Below, one piece after another: positions 16,232 to 24,928 of a DNA stretch of 64,000 nucleotides. The notes below the pieces were generated by a model, which made no database searches, was not told the origin of the DNA, and saw only the letters and a program-made list of their open reading frames with translations. Both the position numbers and the translations under genes were made by a program. The DNA is taken from contig DATKVG010000217.1 of the NCBI GenBank assembly GCA_035530195.1, positions 1-64,000 on the forward strand, in the 5' to 3' direction. Position 1 is the first letter of the stretch. Each line of letters starts with the position of its first letter. The stretch is from JAPLKX01 sp035530195. GTDB taxonomy: Bacteria; Hydrogenedentota; Hydrogenedentia; Hydrogenedentales; SLHB01.

Positions 16232-17011
16232 GTGGAACCATTTACCGTATTCGAGGTGGAAGTTTTTAAAGTCTTCCTGCTCGTAATGGTCCGGATCAGC
16301 GGGTTTGTGGTTTCGGCGCCCGTCTTCGGTTCCAGAAACTTCCCCATCGTCGCCAAAATATGTTTTACGGCGCTGGTCGCGGCCATCCTTACACCGAGCA
16401 TCCAGAGCCTGGGGCAAACCCTTCCAAGCGAGCCGGTGGCGCTGGCGGTGCTGGGCGTGGGCGAGCTCATGATTGGCCTGATGCTGGGATTTGTGATGAC
16501 GCTCGTATTCGCCGCAATCCAGGTCGGCGGCCAAATCATGGACATGCAGTCCGGGTTCAGCATGATCAACGTGTTCAACCCCGCCATGGAAACCCAGGTG
16601 CCCGTGTTCGGCTTTTTCCTGTTCATTCTGGCGGTCCTGTTCCTGCTGGTTACCAACGGGCATCACGTCATGATCCGCGCGCTGGTTTCGACCTTTGATC
16701 AGATCCCGCTGGGCGGGTTTGTATTGCGGCCCGAACTGTTCTGGGAAATCACCCGGTGGGGCCGGGTGATGTTTTACGACGGGCTGCTGATAGCGGCGCC
16801 CGTGGCAGCGGCCCTGTTTGTGGCGTATCTGGCGATGGGCCTGATAGGCCGGGTGGTCCCGCAGATCCAGTTGTTCGTGGTTGGATTCCCGCTGACGATC
16901 GCGGTGGGCTTGTTCGTGATGGCGATCTCGGTCCACATGTACCTGATGACGCTCGAAGGCATGTTCCATGATATGTTCGAAGGCGTCGCATCCATGATTA
17001 GAGCCATTTAG
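16232..17011 (+). CDS. fliR: flagellar export apparatus protein FliR
   Basis: 259 residues, the normal FliR length, with several membrane helices. Family features include VRISGFVVSAPVFGSRNFP near the start, GELMIGLMLGFVMTLVFAAIQVGGQIMDMQSGFSM in the centre, and PQIQLFVVGFPLTIAVGLF near the end. The GTG at 16232 is the only in-frame start that gives this length without running back through fliQ. It lies 14 bases after the fliQ stop. FliR completes the FliPQR export gate. Three bases separate its stop from flhB. Confidence 0.92.
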   Translation: MEPFTVFEVEVFKVFLLVMVRISGFVVSAPVFGSRNFPIVAKICFTALVAAILTPSIQSLGQTLPSEPVALAVLGVGELMIGLMLGFVMTLVFAAIQVGGQIMDMQSGFSMINVFNPAMETQVPVFGFFLFILAVLFLLVTNGHHVMIRALVSTFDQIPLGGFVLRPELFWEITRWGRVMFYDGLLIAAPVAAALFVAYLAMGLIGRVVPQIQLFVVGFPLTIAVGLFVMAISVHMYLMTLEGMFHDMFEGVASMIRAI

Positions 17012-17013
17012 AC

Positions 17014-18129
17014 ATGCCTGAGCAACCCGGCGGAGATAAAACTTTACCGGCATCGCCGCTCAAGCGGCAGCGCGCGCGCGAGGACGGGAAGGTTGCAAAA
17101 AGCCAGGACCTCGTGTCGGCGGGGGCGCTCCTGGCGGCGTTGCTCGCGCTGCGGCTGCTGGGCCCGGCGTCGTTTGACCGCCTGATCGGGGTGATGTACT
17201 ACTACCTCGGGTCGTTTCCCGAAAAATTCCAGGACCTGGAAGCCCCCCAGCGGTTCGCAATAGAACTGCTTTGGGTAGCCGCGCCGATCGTGCTGCCGTT
17301 CATGCTCGTGATGATGCTGGCCGGCGTCCTGCTCAACGTCATGCAAGTCGGCATCCTGTTTACGGCCAAACCGCTGACCCCCAAGCTGGACAAACTGAAC
17401 CCGATCAATGGGCTTGCGAACCTGTTTACGCTCCGCTCGTTCGTCGAGTTGATCAAATCCATCTTGAAAGTCACGCTCGCTGTGTGGATCGTGTGGCTGA
17501 CCGTGAAAACCCGGCGGGAACAGTTTGTAAACCTTATGGCCGCAACCCCGGAAGCCTTACCGACTGCTGTTGGCGGGATGATCGTCACGATTTGGTGGCG
17601 GGTGGCGGCGGCGATGCTCGTGCTGGGCCTGCTGGACTACGGATTCCAACGCTGGCAGTACGAGCGCGACCTGAGGATGACCACGCAGGAAGCCCGCGAA
17701 GAACTCCGCGAATTCGAAGGCGACCCCCGGATCCGCCAGCGGGTCCGCCAGATCCAGCGGCAGATGGCGATGCAGCGCATGATGGGCGAAGTGCCGCGGG
17801 CCGACGTCGTCATCACCAACCCCACGCAATTCGCCGTCGCGCTCCGGTATGACGCCGCCACCATGCGGGCGCCGGTGGTCGTCGCCAAAGGCGCCCGAAT
17901 CCTCGCCGAACGCATCCGCACGATTGCCGTGGAAAACGACGTGCCGATTGTCCGGAAACCGGAGCTGGCGCGCACCCTCTACCGGACGATTGACGTCAAC
18001 CAGCCCGTGCCCGAGGACCTGTTCCGGGCGGTGGCGGAAGTGCTGGCGTACGTGTACCAGATCGACAGGCGCGAGCAGAAAATACGGGAGCGCCGCGAGA
18101 ATTGGAACTCGTCCCCCGCGCGGGCATAA
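17014..18129 (+). CDS. flhB: flagellar export switch protein FlhB, with NPTQ at the autocleavage site
   Basis: 371 residues. The N-terminal ASPLKRQRAREDGKVAKSQDL is the cytosolic FlhB signature. Four hydrophobic segments follow, then the linker GDPRIRQRVRQIQRQMAMQRMM, and then the cytoplasmic domain. FlhB controls the switch from hook to filament substrates and normally cuts itself between Asn and Pro of NPTH. Here the site reads TNPTQFAVAL (Asn269-Pro-Thr-Gln272; codons 17818-17829), so the His is replaced by Gln while the scissile Asn-Pro is intact. The remaining C-terminal motifs (PVVVAKGA, PIVRKPELARTLY) are normal. Confidence 0.93.
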   Translation: MPEQPGGDKTLPASPLKRQRAREDGKVAKSQDLVSAGALLAALLALRLLGPASFDRLIGVMYYYLGSFPEKFQDLEAPQRFAIELLWVAAPIVLPFMLVMMLAGVLLNVMQVGILFTAKPLTPKLDKLNPINGLANLFTLRSFVELIKSILKVTLAVWIVWLTVKTRREQFVNLMAATPEALPTAVGGMIVTIWWRVAAAMLVLGLLDYGFQRWQYERDLRMTTQEAREELREFEGDPRIRQRVRQIQRQMAMQRMMGEVPRADVVITNPTQFAVALRYDAATMRAPVVVAKGARILAERIRTIAVENDVPIVRKPELARTLYRTIDVNQPVPEDLFRAVAEVLAYVYQIDRREQKIRERRENWNSSPARA

Positions 18130-18169
18130 TATCCGGCGTAAGCATCTAGGAGAAACCGGGGAGTCATAA

Positions 18170-20248
18170 ATGGCCTTGCCGGCAACAGAGACCCAGCCGC
18201 AGCGGTGGTCCCTGGCTCAAAACCAGGATATCGCCCTGGCCGTCTGCGTGATCGGCATTCTGGTCGTCCTCATCATCCCGGTCCACTGGCGCATACTCGA
18301 CGTTCTGCTGACGCTGAACATTTCGGTGTCCGTGGTGGTTTTGCTCGCGACAATTTATCTTCAGCGCCCGGTCGAGTTTGCCGTTTTCCCCTCGCTTCTG
18401 CTCATCCTGACCTTGTTTCGCCTGAGCCTCAACGTGGCCTCGACGCGCCTGATCCTGTCGGACGGGTTCGCGGGCAGCGTGATCGCCTCGTTCGGCAACT
18501 TCGTGACGCGCGGCAATATCGTGGTGGGATTCGTGATCTTCGCCATCCTCATCATCATTCAGTTTGTGGTGATCACGCGGGGCGCGCAACGCATCTCCGA
18601 AGTCGCCGCCAGGTTCACGCTCGATGCCATGCCCGGCAAACAAATGGGCGTCGACGCCGACCTCAACGCTGGGCTCATTACCGAAGCCCAAGCCAGGGTG
18701 CGCCGCCACGACATCGAGCGCGAGGCCGATTTCTACGGCGCCATGGACGGCGCCACCAAGTTCGTCCGGGGTGACGCAATCGCCGGCATCATCATCACGA
18801 TCGTCAACATCCTCGGCGGGTTCATCATCGGTATCGCCATGCAGGGGCGGTCGCTCATGGATGCGCTGAGCCTGTACACGAAACTGTCGATCGGCGACGG
18901 GCTGGTGACACAGATCCCGGCGCTGATCGTGTCGACGGCGGCGGGCCTGATCGTCACCCGGACCGCCACCGACCAGAACATGGGCATCGATTTTACCCGG
19001 CAACTCACCCGTTATCCGCGGGCGCTGATGGTGGCGGCCGCCATGCTGGGGGTGTTCGGCGTGGTGCCCGACATGCCCCGGTCGTTCCTGGTCGTTGGCG
19101 CGCTAGTGGCGTTCGTGGCGTACAGCGCGCAGATGTCGCTCAATCAGCAGACAGCCGCCGCCCGCGCGGAGGCCGCCGCCGAAAAAGAAGCCGCCGTCAA
19201 AGAGGCCCCGCAAAAAACCGAAGACCTGCTCGCCGTCGATCCCCTCAAGATCGAACTCGGCTACGCGCTGGTTCCCATGGCGGACGCACGCCAGGGCGGC
19301 GACCTCCTCACGCGCATCCAGATCATCCGACAGCAGGTGGCGGCCAAGATGGGTTTCATCGTGCCCGTGATCAGGATCATCGACAACATGCGCCTGCGGC
19401 CCAATCAGTATTGCGTCCGATTGCGCGAGGCGCTCATCGCCACCTACGAAATCATCCCGGATCATTTCCTCGCCATGAACCCGGGCCTCGTCGAAGAGGA
19501 AATCAAGGGAATACCAACCAAAGAGCCCGCGTTCGGGCTCCCGGCGGTCTGGGTTTCTGCGGGTGACAGGGACCGCGCGCAACGGCTGGGTTACACCATC
19601 GTGGAGCCGTCGGCCGTGCTGGCCACGCACCTGACGGAGCTCATCCTCGGCCACGCAGACGAACTGCTGTCGCGCGAGGACGTGCAGGGGCTCGTCAAGC
19701 ATGTCCGGGAGAAGGCGCCGAGCGTGGTAGACGAACTGCTGCCGAACATCCTGACGCTGGGCGAGCTCCAGAAAGTGCTCCATACGTTGCTGCGCGAGCG
19801 CGTCTCTATCCGCAACCTGGAAGCCATACTCGAAACGCTCGCCGATTATGCGCCGCGCACGCGGGACGTCGAGTTGCTCGCCGAATATTGCCGCCACCGC
19901 CTGGCGCGGGAGATTTGTCACGCCTACACCGACGAGCAGGGCGTGCTGCACGTGATCACGCTCGCGCCCGCGATCGAGAAAGAAATCCTCGACGCGCTCC
20001 AGAACTCGGAATCGGGCGCGTACGTGCCCCTGGATCCGCGGCGCGCCGACGTGATCGCGCTCAACGCCGTCCAGGCGGTCCAGCCACTGGTTCTGATGGG
20101 GCACGAGCCGGTCGTGCTGACGTCGGCGGCCGCGCGGAGGTACGTGAAGCGGATTCTCGAACGGCAGCAGCCCAAGATCGTGGTGCTGTCATACAATGAG
20201 ATCGATCCTTCGGTGCAGTTGGAAAGCGAAGGCCAAGTGAGCGCATAA
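18170..20248 (+). CDS. flhA: flagellar export ring protein FlhA
   Basis: 692 residues, standard for FlhA. About eight N-terminal membrane helices enclose the conserved FHIPEP-like cytoplasmic region (MPGKQMGVDADLNAGLITEAQARVRRHDIEREADFYGAMDGA). The C-terminal half is the four-subdomain cytoplasmic ring that docks chaperone-substrate complexes (VDPLKIELGYALVPMAD, LRPNQYCVRLRE, PAVWVSAGDRDRAQRLGY). AGGAGA and GGGGAG precede the ATG. A 40-base gap follows flhB, and flhF begins one base after its stop. Confidence 0.95.
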   Translation: MALPATETQPQRWSLAQNQDIALAVCVIGILVVLIIPVHWRILDVLLTLNISVSVVVLLATIYLQRPVEFAVFPSLLLILTLFRLSLNVASTRLILSDGFAGSVIASFGNFVTRGNIVVGFVIFAILIIIQFVVITRGAQRISEVAARFTLDAMPGKQMGVDADLNAGLITEAQARVRRHDIEREADFYGAMDGATKFVRGDAIAGIIITIVNILGGFIIGIAMQGRSLMDALSLYTKLSIGDGLVTQIPALIVSTAAGLIVTRTATDQNMGIDFTRQLTRYPRALMVAAAMLGVFGVVPDMPRSFLVVGALVAFVAYSAQMSLNQQTAAARAEAAAEKEAAVKEAPQKTEDLLAVDPLKIELGYALVPMADARQGGDLLTRIQIIRQQVAAKMGFIVPVIRIIDNMRLRPNQYCVRLREALIATYEIIPDHFLAMNPGLVEEEIKGIPTKEPAFGLPAVWVSAGDRDRAQRLGYTIVEPSAVLATHLTELILGHADELLSREDVQGLVKHVREKAPSVVDELLPNILTLGELQKVLHTLLRERVSIRNLEAILETLADYAPRTRDVELLAEYCRHRLAREICHAYTDEQGVLHVITLAPAIEKEILDALQNSESGAYVPLDPRRADVIALNAVQAVQPLVLMGHEPVVLTSAAARRYVKRILERQQPKIVVLSYNEIDPSVQLESEGQVSA

Positions 20249-20249
20249 C

Positions 20250-21572
20250 ATGTCAAACACTTTCCACAAATTCAAAGCCGAAACGTTCGACGAAGCCTAC
20301 CAGCAAATGGTGCGGGCACTCGGGAAAGACGCCGTCGTCGTGAACACCACCGAAGTCACTGAAGGCGGGTTGTTCGGCTTCCTCGGCAACAAAATGATCG
20401 AGCTGACGGCATCGGTGCCGGGTCCCGCCGCCCCGCGTCGTCCGAGCCTGCCCGAAAAAAAGTACCAGGAGGCGGCGTCCGTGGGTTCCGATGAAGCGGT
20501 GCAGGACACCGTGGCGTATTTTCGCCGGATTGTCGCCGACGCCCAGGCGCGGATTGCCCGCAACGCGGCGCAGAGCCAGAAGGGTGATGAACCCAACGCG
20601 CCGATTCCAGACCCCAAAACGCCCATTCTCCCCACGAAAGCCGCCGCACCTGTCGTGCAGGACTTCAACGCCGTTCAACGCGAACTTCGCGAGATGCGCG
20701 AGATGCTCCAGATCCTGGTTTCCGAGAATCCGGCATCCGGCATGCCGCCCGAGTTCGCCGAATGTTACCGCCGTCTGATCGAGCACGGCGTGTGTCGCAA
20801 ACTGGCGGGCGGGCTCGTCTCGTCCGTCGTTGCCGGCAGCGACCTCAACATCATTCGGCACCCGCGCGTGTTCTACGAGCGCCTGAAAATGGAGATGCAG
20901 AAACTCCTGTGCGTCACGGGCGGCATCAAGGTCGTAAAAGGCCAGAGACGCGTCGTTGCACTCGTGGGCGCGACCGGCGTCGGCAAGACCACAAACCTGG
21001 CAAAACTGGCGGCCATCTTTGCGGTCGAACGCCGTGCCCGCGTCGCGTTGGTCACGACGGACACCTATCGCGTGGCCGCTCCCGAACAGCTCCATGTCTA
21101 CGCCAATATCGTTGGACTGCCCATGCAGGTCACGCATTCCGGCGAAGAACTCGTGAAAGCCCTCAACCTCTACCAGAACTACGATCTCGTCCTGATTGAC
21201 ACCGCCGGCGGCAGCCAATTCAATCAGAAAAAAATCGAGGAACTACACCTCAACCTTAAGGCGGTTCACCTGGACGACGTTATCCTGGTGCTCAGTGCCA
21301 ACACCCAACTGGAAGAACTGCGCAGCGCCATGGAGAGCTTTGGGCGGCTCAGCCCCACCGAGATTCTCTTCTCCAAGCTTGACGAAACCCGCAGGTTTGG
21401 CGTTCTTTTCACGGCCGCTGTCGAAAGCGGGCTGCCCGTGGGCTATCTCAGCATCGGCCAGAACGTCCCCGACGACATCGAATTGGCCAGCGTCCGCACC
21501 ATCACCCGGCTGCTCATTAACGAGGGAGGAAGTCTGTTTGGATCAGGCGCAAAATCTTCGGGAACTGGTTAA
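20250..21572 (+). CDS. flhF: flagellar placement SRP-type GTPase FlhF
   Basis: 440 residues. The N-terminal basic/B domain starts with KFKAETFDEAYQQMVRALGKDAVVVNT, the usual FlhF opening. A long linker is followed by an NG GTPase: VALVGATGVGKTTNLAKLAA (P-loop), TTDTYRVAAPEQLHVYA, and DLVLIDTAGGSQ. FlhF recruits the first flagellar components to the cell pole, so polar or subpolar flagella are likely. Its 3' end overlaps flhG by 35 bases in another frame. Confidence 0.93.
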   Translation: MSNTFHKFKAETFDEAYQQMVRALGKDAVVVNTTEVTEGGLFGFLGNKMIELTASVPGPAAPRRPSLPEKKYQEAASVGSDEAVQDTVAYFRRIVADAQARIARNAAQSQKGDEPNAPIPDPKTPILPTKAAAPVVQDFNAVQRELREMREMLQILVSENPASGMPPEFAECYRRLIEHGVCRKLAGGLVSSVVAGSDLNIIRHPRVFYERLKMEMQKLLCVTGGIKVVKGQRRVVALVGATGVGKTTNLAKLAAIFAVERRARVALVTTDTYRVAAPEQLHVYANIVGLPMQVTHSGEELVKALNLYQNYDLVLIDTAGGSQFNQKKIEELHLNLKAVHLDDVILVLSANTQLEELRSAMESFGRLSPTEILFSKLDETRRFGVLFTAAVESGLPVGYLSIGQNVPDDIELASVRTITRLLINEGGSLFGSGAKSSGTG

Positions 21573-22392
21573 GAAAAGCCAGAACATGGCGCGCGTCCTC
21601 GCCGTCACCAGCGGCAAAGGCGGTGTCGGCAAGACCAGCACCAGCGTCAACCTGGCCATTGCGCTGGCTTCCCACAAAAAGCGGGCGATCGTGCTCGATG
21701 CCGACCTCGGCCTCGCCAACGTCGAGGTCCTGATGGGCCTCAACTCGATGTACAACCTCCAGCACGTGATCGACGGCGAGAAAACCATCATGCAGATCCT
21801 CGTCCAGGGGCCCGGCGGGATTGAAGTGGTGCCCGGTACGTCCGGCCTGGCCAAGCTGGCCGATCTGTCCGCCGCCGCCCGCCAAAATGTCTTGAAGGGT
21901 CTCAAAGACCTCCAGGAACAGACCGACTTCATCATCATCGACACGATGGCAGGCATTGGCCAGAATGCCATCTCGTTTGCCGCCGCCGCCGACGAAGTCC
22001 TCGTGGTAACCACCCCCGAACCTTCCGCCATCGTCGACGCCTACGCCACCATAAAGACCATCCACGGCATGCGGGAAGACGCCGTGTTCCGGCTGATTGT
22101 GAACATGGTGGCGAGTTCGCAGCAGGCGCTCGCCGTCACCACCAACCTGACGCGCGTGGCCCAGCAATATCTCGGCCTGCGGCTGTCGTACCTCGGCCAC
22201 ATCCTGCGCGACCCCCACGTCGCCCAAGGCGTCATGCAGACCCACCCCTTCATCCTGCGCTTCCCCAACGCGCCCGCCACCAAATGCGTCCACGACCTCG
22301 CCACAAAGCTCATCCAGCAGAAAACCGAAAACAAAGACGGACGCGCAGGCTTCTTCCGCCGCTTCGCACAAACCATCGGCATCGCCGGGTAG
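21538..22392 (+). CDS. flhG: flagellar number regulator FlhG (MinD-like ATPase)
   Basis: 284 residues from a TTG start. The start is supported twice: GAGGGAGGA lies eight bases upstream, and the resulting N-terminus LDQAQNLRELV contains the DQAxxLR helix by which FlhG stimulates FlhF GTPase. The next in-frame ATG (21586) would remove that motif. The ATPase core has the deviant Walker A SGKGGVGKTS, LDADLGLANV, and DFIIIDTMAGI. FlhG limits flagellar number by restraining FlhF. The C-terminal FFRRFAQTIGI is a plausible amphipathic membrane-targeting helix. No fliA follows. Confidence 0.93.
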   Translation: MDQAQNLRELVKKSQNMARVLAVTSGKGGVGKTSTSVNLAIALASHKKRAIVLDADLGLANVEVLMGLNSMYNLQHVIDGEKTIMQILVQGPGGIEVVPGTSGLAKLADLSAAARQNVLKGLKDLQEQTDFIIIDTMAGIGQNAISFAAAADEVLVVTTPEPSAIVDAYATIKTIHGMREDAVFRLIVNMVASSQQALAVTTNLTRVAQQYLGLRLSYLGHILRDPHVAQGVMQTHPFILRFPNAPATKCVHDLATKLIQQKTENKDGRAGFFRRFAQTIGIAG

Positions 22393-22462
22393 GAGGCAGG
22401 TCTGGAGGAAAAGAAGATCCGACGGATCGGACAGATGTTTGTTTAGCCACGACTTTTCACAG

Positions 22463-23350
22463 TCAGCCTAACCTCCGCCGCGCCGATAGGATCGTGTTTT
22501 TCATGAGCATCACGATCGTCATCGGCCCGACGCCGCCCGGCACCGGCGTGATGGCTTCAACCTTGGCCTTGACCTCCTCGAAATCCACGTCGCCCACGAG
22601 CCGGTATCCGGATTTCTTGCTCGCGTCCTCGACGCGGTTGACACCCACGTCGATGACGACCGCCCCTTCCTTCACCATGTCGGCCTTGACAAACCGCGGC
22701 ACACCGATCGCCGCAATCAGAATCTCGCCCTGCTGTGTGATCGACGGCAGATCCCGCGTGCGCGAGTGGCAAACCGTCACGGTGGCGTTCGCCCCTTGCG
22801 CTTTCTGCATCAGGATAGCCGCCAGCGGTTTTCCAACAATATTCGAACGCCCCACGATGACCACGTGCCGGCCGTCGGGGTTGTAGCCGCTCCGGATCAG
22901 CAGTTGCTGGCAACCCGCCGGCGTGCAGGGGAGGAAGCCCGGCTCCCCACTCAGCATTTTGCCCACGTTCACCGGGTGAAATCCGTCCACGTCCTTGTTC
23001 GGGTCGATCGCCAGCAGCACCTGGTGGGTGTCGATCTGTTTGGGCAGCGGCAACTGCACCAGTATCCCATGGACCCGGCTGTCGGCGTTCAGCTCGGCGA
23101 TCAAGCCCAGCAGCCGGTCTTGCGTGCAGTCCGCCGGCAGGTCGTGCGAGAACGACGCCAAGCCCAGGTCCACGCAGCTTTTGTTTTTACGCCGGACGTA
23201 AACCTGGCTTGCCGCGTCTTCGCCCACGAGCACCACGGCCAGACCCGGCGTCACCCCACGCGCAACCAACTCTTGGACCTCCCGCCGCAGGTCTTGCCGG
23301 ATTTCGCCGGCTATTTTCGCGCCATCAATGATTTTGGCTGTCTTTTCCAC
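22463..23350 (-). CDS. folD: bifunctional methylenetetrahydrofolate dehydrogenase/cyclohydrolase FolD
   Basis: 295 residues. It interconverts 5,10-methylene-, methenyl- and 10-formyl-tetrahydrofolate in one-carbon metabolism. The catalytic pair lies in SQVYVRRKNKSC (Tyr and Lys of YVxxK). GILVQLPLPKQID, DVDGFHPVNVG and PCTPAGCQQLL are the folate-site blocks. VIVGRSNIVGKPLA is the NADP-binding segment, and ITPVPGGVGPMTI is the C-terminal signature. It converges with flhG. The 70 bases between contain only a short GATCCGACGGATCGG repeat. Confidence 0.97.
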   Translation of the reverse strand: MEKTAKIIDGAKIAGEIRQDLRREVQELVARGVTPGLAVVLVGEDAASQVYVRRKNKSCVDLGLASFSHDLPADCTQDRLLGLIAELNADSRVHGILVQLPLPKQIDTHQVLLAIDPNKDVDGFHPVNVGKMLSGEPGFLPCTPAGCQQLLIRSGYNPDGRHVVIVGRSNIVGKPLAAILMQKAQGANATVTVCHSRTRDLPSITQQGEILIAAIGVPRFVKADMVKEGAVVIDVGVNRVEDASKKSGYRLVGDVDFEEVKAKVEAITPVPGGVGPMTIVMLMKNTILSARRRLG

Positions 23351-23534
23351 GTGGATTGCTCCGGTTTTTGGCCACGCTGGCCAGATGCCTGCATTACAGC
23401 AAGCCCAATCTTACCCAAGAGGCATAAAACGAAGCAAAAATCCCTTGCCACGGGCCTGTTGTGGGAACACCGGCCGCCTGATACAATCAAGTTTAACCGA
23501 TGCCGTCTTGGCGGCTCACTGGAAAGACGGATCC

Positions 23535-24137
23535 ATGTCCAGTTCTCATTATGCGCCTCTACCGTGCAGCGCGAGCCGGTGCGGGAAATTCGCACTCTCC
23601 GGCGCCGCCTATTGCTGGGCTCACATCGAGAACAAGGGCCAATTCCTCGACTCGCTGAACCTGAGCGCCATGGTGGATGCCTGGCTCGCCGAGATCGACC
23701 TGTCCGGCCGCGACCTGTCCAACGCCAACTTCGTGCGCGCACGGCTTTCCGGCGCAAACTTTGCCGGCGCCAACCTCTCCGGGGCCGATCTGCGCCGCGC
23801 GTTCCTCGACGGGGCCAATCTCCGGGAAACCAACCTGCGCAGGGCCAACCTGGAACTCGCCGTGCTCGGCGGGGCTGACGCGTCTGGCGCGGATTTTACC
23901 GGCGCGGATCTGCGGCGTTCCAACCTCGTCGGCACAAAAGCCCACGGCGCCGACTTCTCGCAAGCCGACCTTTATTATGCGCGGCCGGGCAACGCCGACT
24001 TGCGGGCCTCCTCGTTTCGAGGCGCCACCATCGAGAGGACCATCTTCCGCCGCGCCAACCTGGCCGACACCGATTTTACCGCCGCCCACGGAACCCCCAA
24101 CTTCGAGAACGCAACCATGCAGGGAATGAAACGATGA
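23535..24137 (+). CDS. pentapeptide-repeat protein
   Basis: 200 residues. From about residue 50 to 185 nearly every fifth residue is Leu or Phe preceded by Ala (for example ANFVRARLSGANFAGANLSGADL), the A(D/N)LXX pattern of the right-handed quadrilateral beta-helix. An N-terminal Cys/His cluster (CSASRCGKFALSGAAYCWAH) could bind a metal. The ATG at 23535 is chosen because GGAAAGACGG lies upstream and residues before it look untranslated. The molecular role of such proteins is mostly unknown, and the few characterised ones mimic DNA. It overlaps the next gene by four bases (ATGA), so the two are probably co-translated. Confidence 0.85.
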   Translation: MSSSHYAPLPCSASRCGKFALSGAAYCWAHIENKGQFLDSLNLSAMVDAWLAEIDLSGRDLSNANFVRARLSGANFAGANLSGADLRRAFLDGANLRETNLRRANLELAVLGGADASGADFTGADLRRSNLVGTKAHGADFSQADLYYARPGNADLRASSFRGATIERTIFRRANLADTDFTAAHGTPNFENATMQGMKR

Positions 24138-24694
24138 TCTTTCAGTCGTTCCTGCTCGACATCAACGAGTCCAACTGCTACCTGGTAGCCTCCGAAATGA
24201 CCCGCGACGCCATCCTCGTCGACGCCGGCGATTTCGACAGCCGAATCCACGATTACATCGAAGAAAACAACCTCAACCTCGAAGGCGTGTTCATTACGCA
24301 CGACCACTACGATCACACCAGCGGCCTCACCGGTCTCATGCGCCAATACCAAGTCAAAGTCTGGTCGGCATCCGGGAACGCAGGAAAAACCGCCGGCCGC
24401 CGAGTGGCCCACGGCCACGAAATCGCCGTCGGCGAGCTTAAAGGAACCGTCCTGGCCACCCCCGGCCACACGTTTGACAGCATCAGCCTCGCGTTTCCCG
24501 GCGTCGTATTCACGGGCGACGCGCTCTTCTCGGGCTCCGTCGGCGGCACCAGCTCATCCGACGCCGCACGCCACCAGATAAAAGCCATCCGCCAGCACAT
24601 CTTCACCCTTCCCGCCGATTGCGAAATCTACCCCGGCCACGGCCCCGCATCCACCGTCGCCATCGAAAAACAATTCAACCCCTTCTTCGCCTGA
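24134..24694 (+). CDS. MBL-fold metallohydrolase (glyoxalase II-like)
   Basis: 186 residues of compact metallo-beta-lactamase fold. THDHYDHTSG carries the HxHxDH zinc motif, then ATPGHT, FTGDALF and YPGHGP supply the remaining metal ligands in the usual order. The protein lacks the C-terminal substrate domain of true glyoxalase II, so it belongs to the short hydroxyacylglutathione-hydrolase-like group. The substrate is unknown. It is coupled to the pentapeptide-repeat gene by an ATGA overlap. Confidence 0.9.
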   Translation: MIFQSFLLDINESNCYLVASEMTRDAILVDAGDFDSRIHDYIEENNLNLEGVFITHDHYDHTSGLTGLMRQYQVKVWSASGNAGKTAGRRVAHGHEIAVGELKGTVLATPGHTFDSISLAFPGVVFTGDALFSGSVGGTSSSDAARHQIKAIRQHIFTLPADCEIYPGHGPASTVAIEKQFNPFFA

Positions 24695-24928
24695 GACCCA
24701 TTAGATCATTTTCGTCTTGAAATGCAGCTTTAACGTAGACGCGGCATCCTTGCCGCGTTCTTGCGTCTCGGCTTTCAAGAACAAGAGGCTGGAAGCCTCT
24801 TCTACACCCTCTGGTTTTCATTACGCGGCTTGAGCGCACGGGGCATCTCAACCTTAAAATGATCTGGCCACAAAGAAGCAAAGCAAATCTTTTTCCTTGT
24901 GATCTTTGTGCTCTTTGTGGCTGGAAAG
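24695..24928. other. intergenic region between convergent genes with short imperfect repeats
   Basis: It contains GACGCGGCATCCTTGCCGCG (short hairpin), AGAGGCTGGAAGCCTCTTCTAC (hairpin AGAGGCT/AGCCTCT) and an AT-richer tract with repeated CTTTGTG words. No gene and no clear T-run terminator is seen. Confidence 0.5.
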
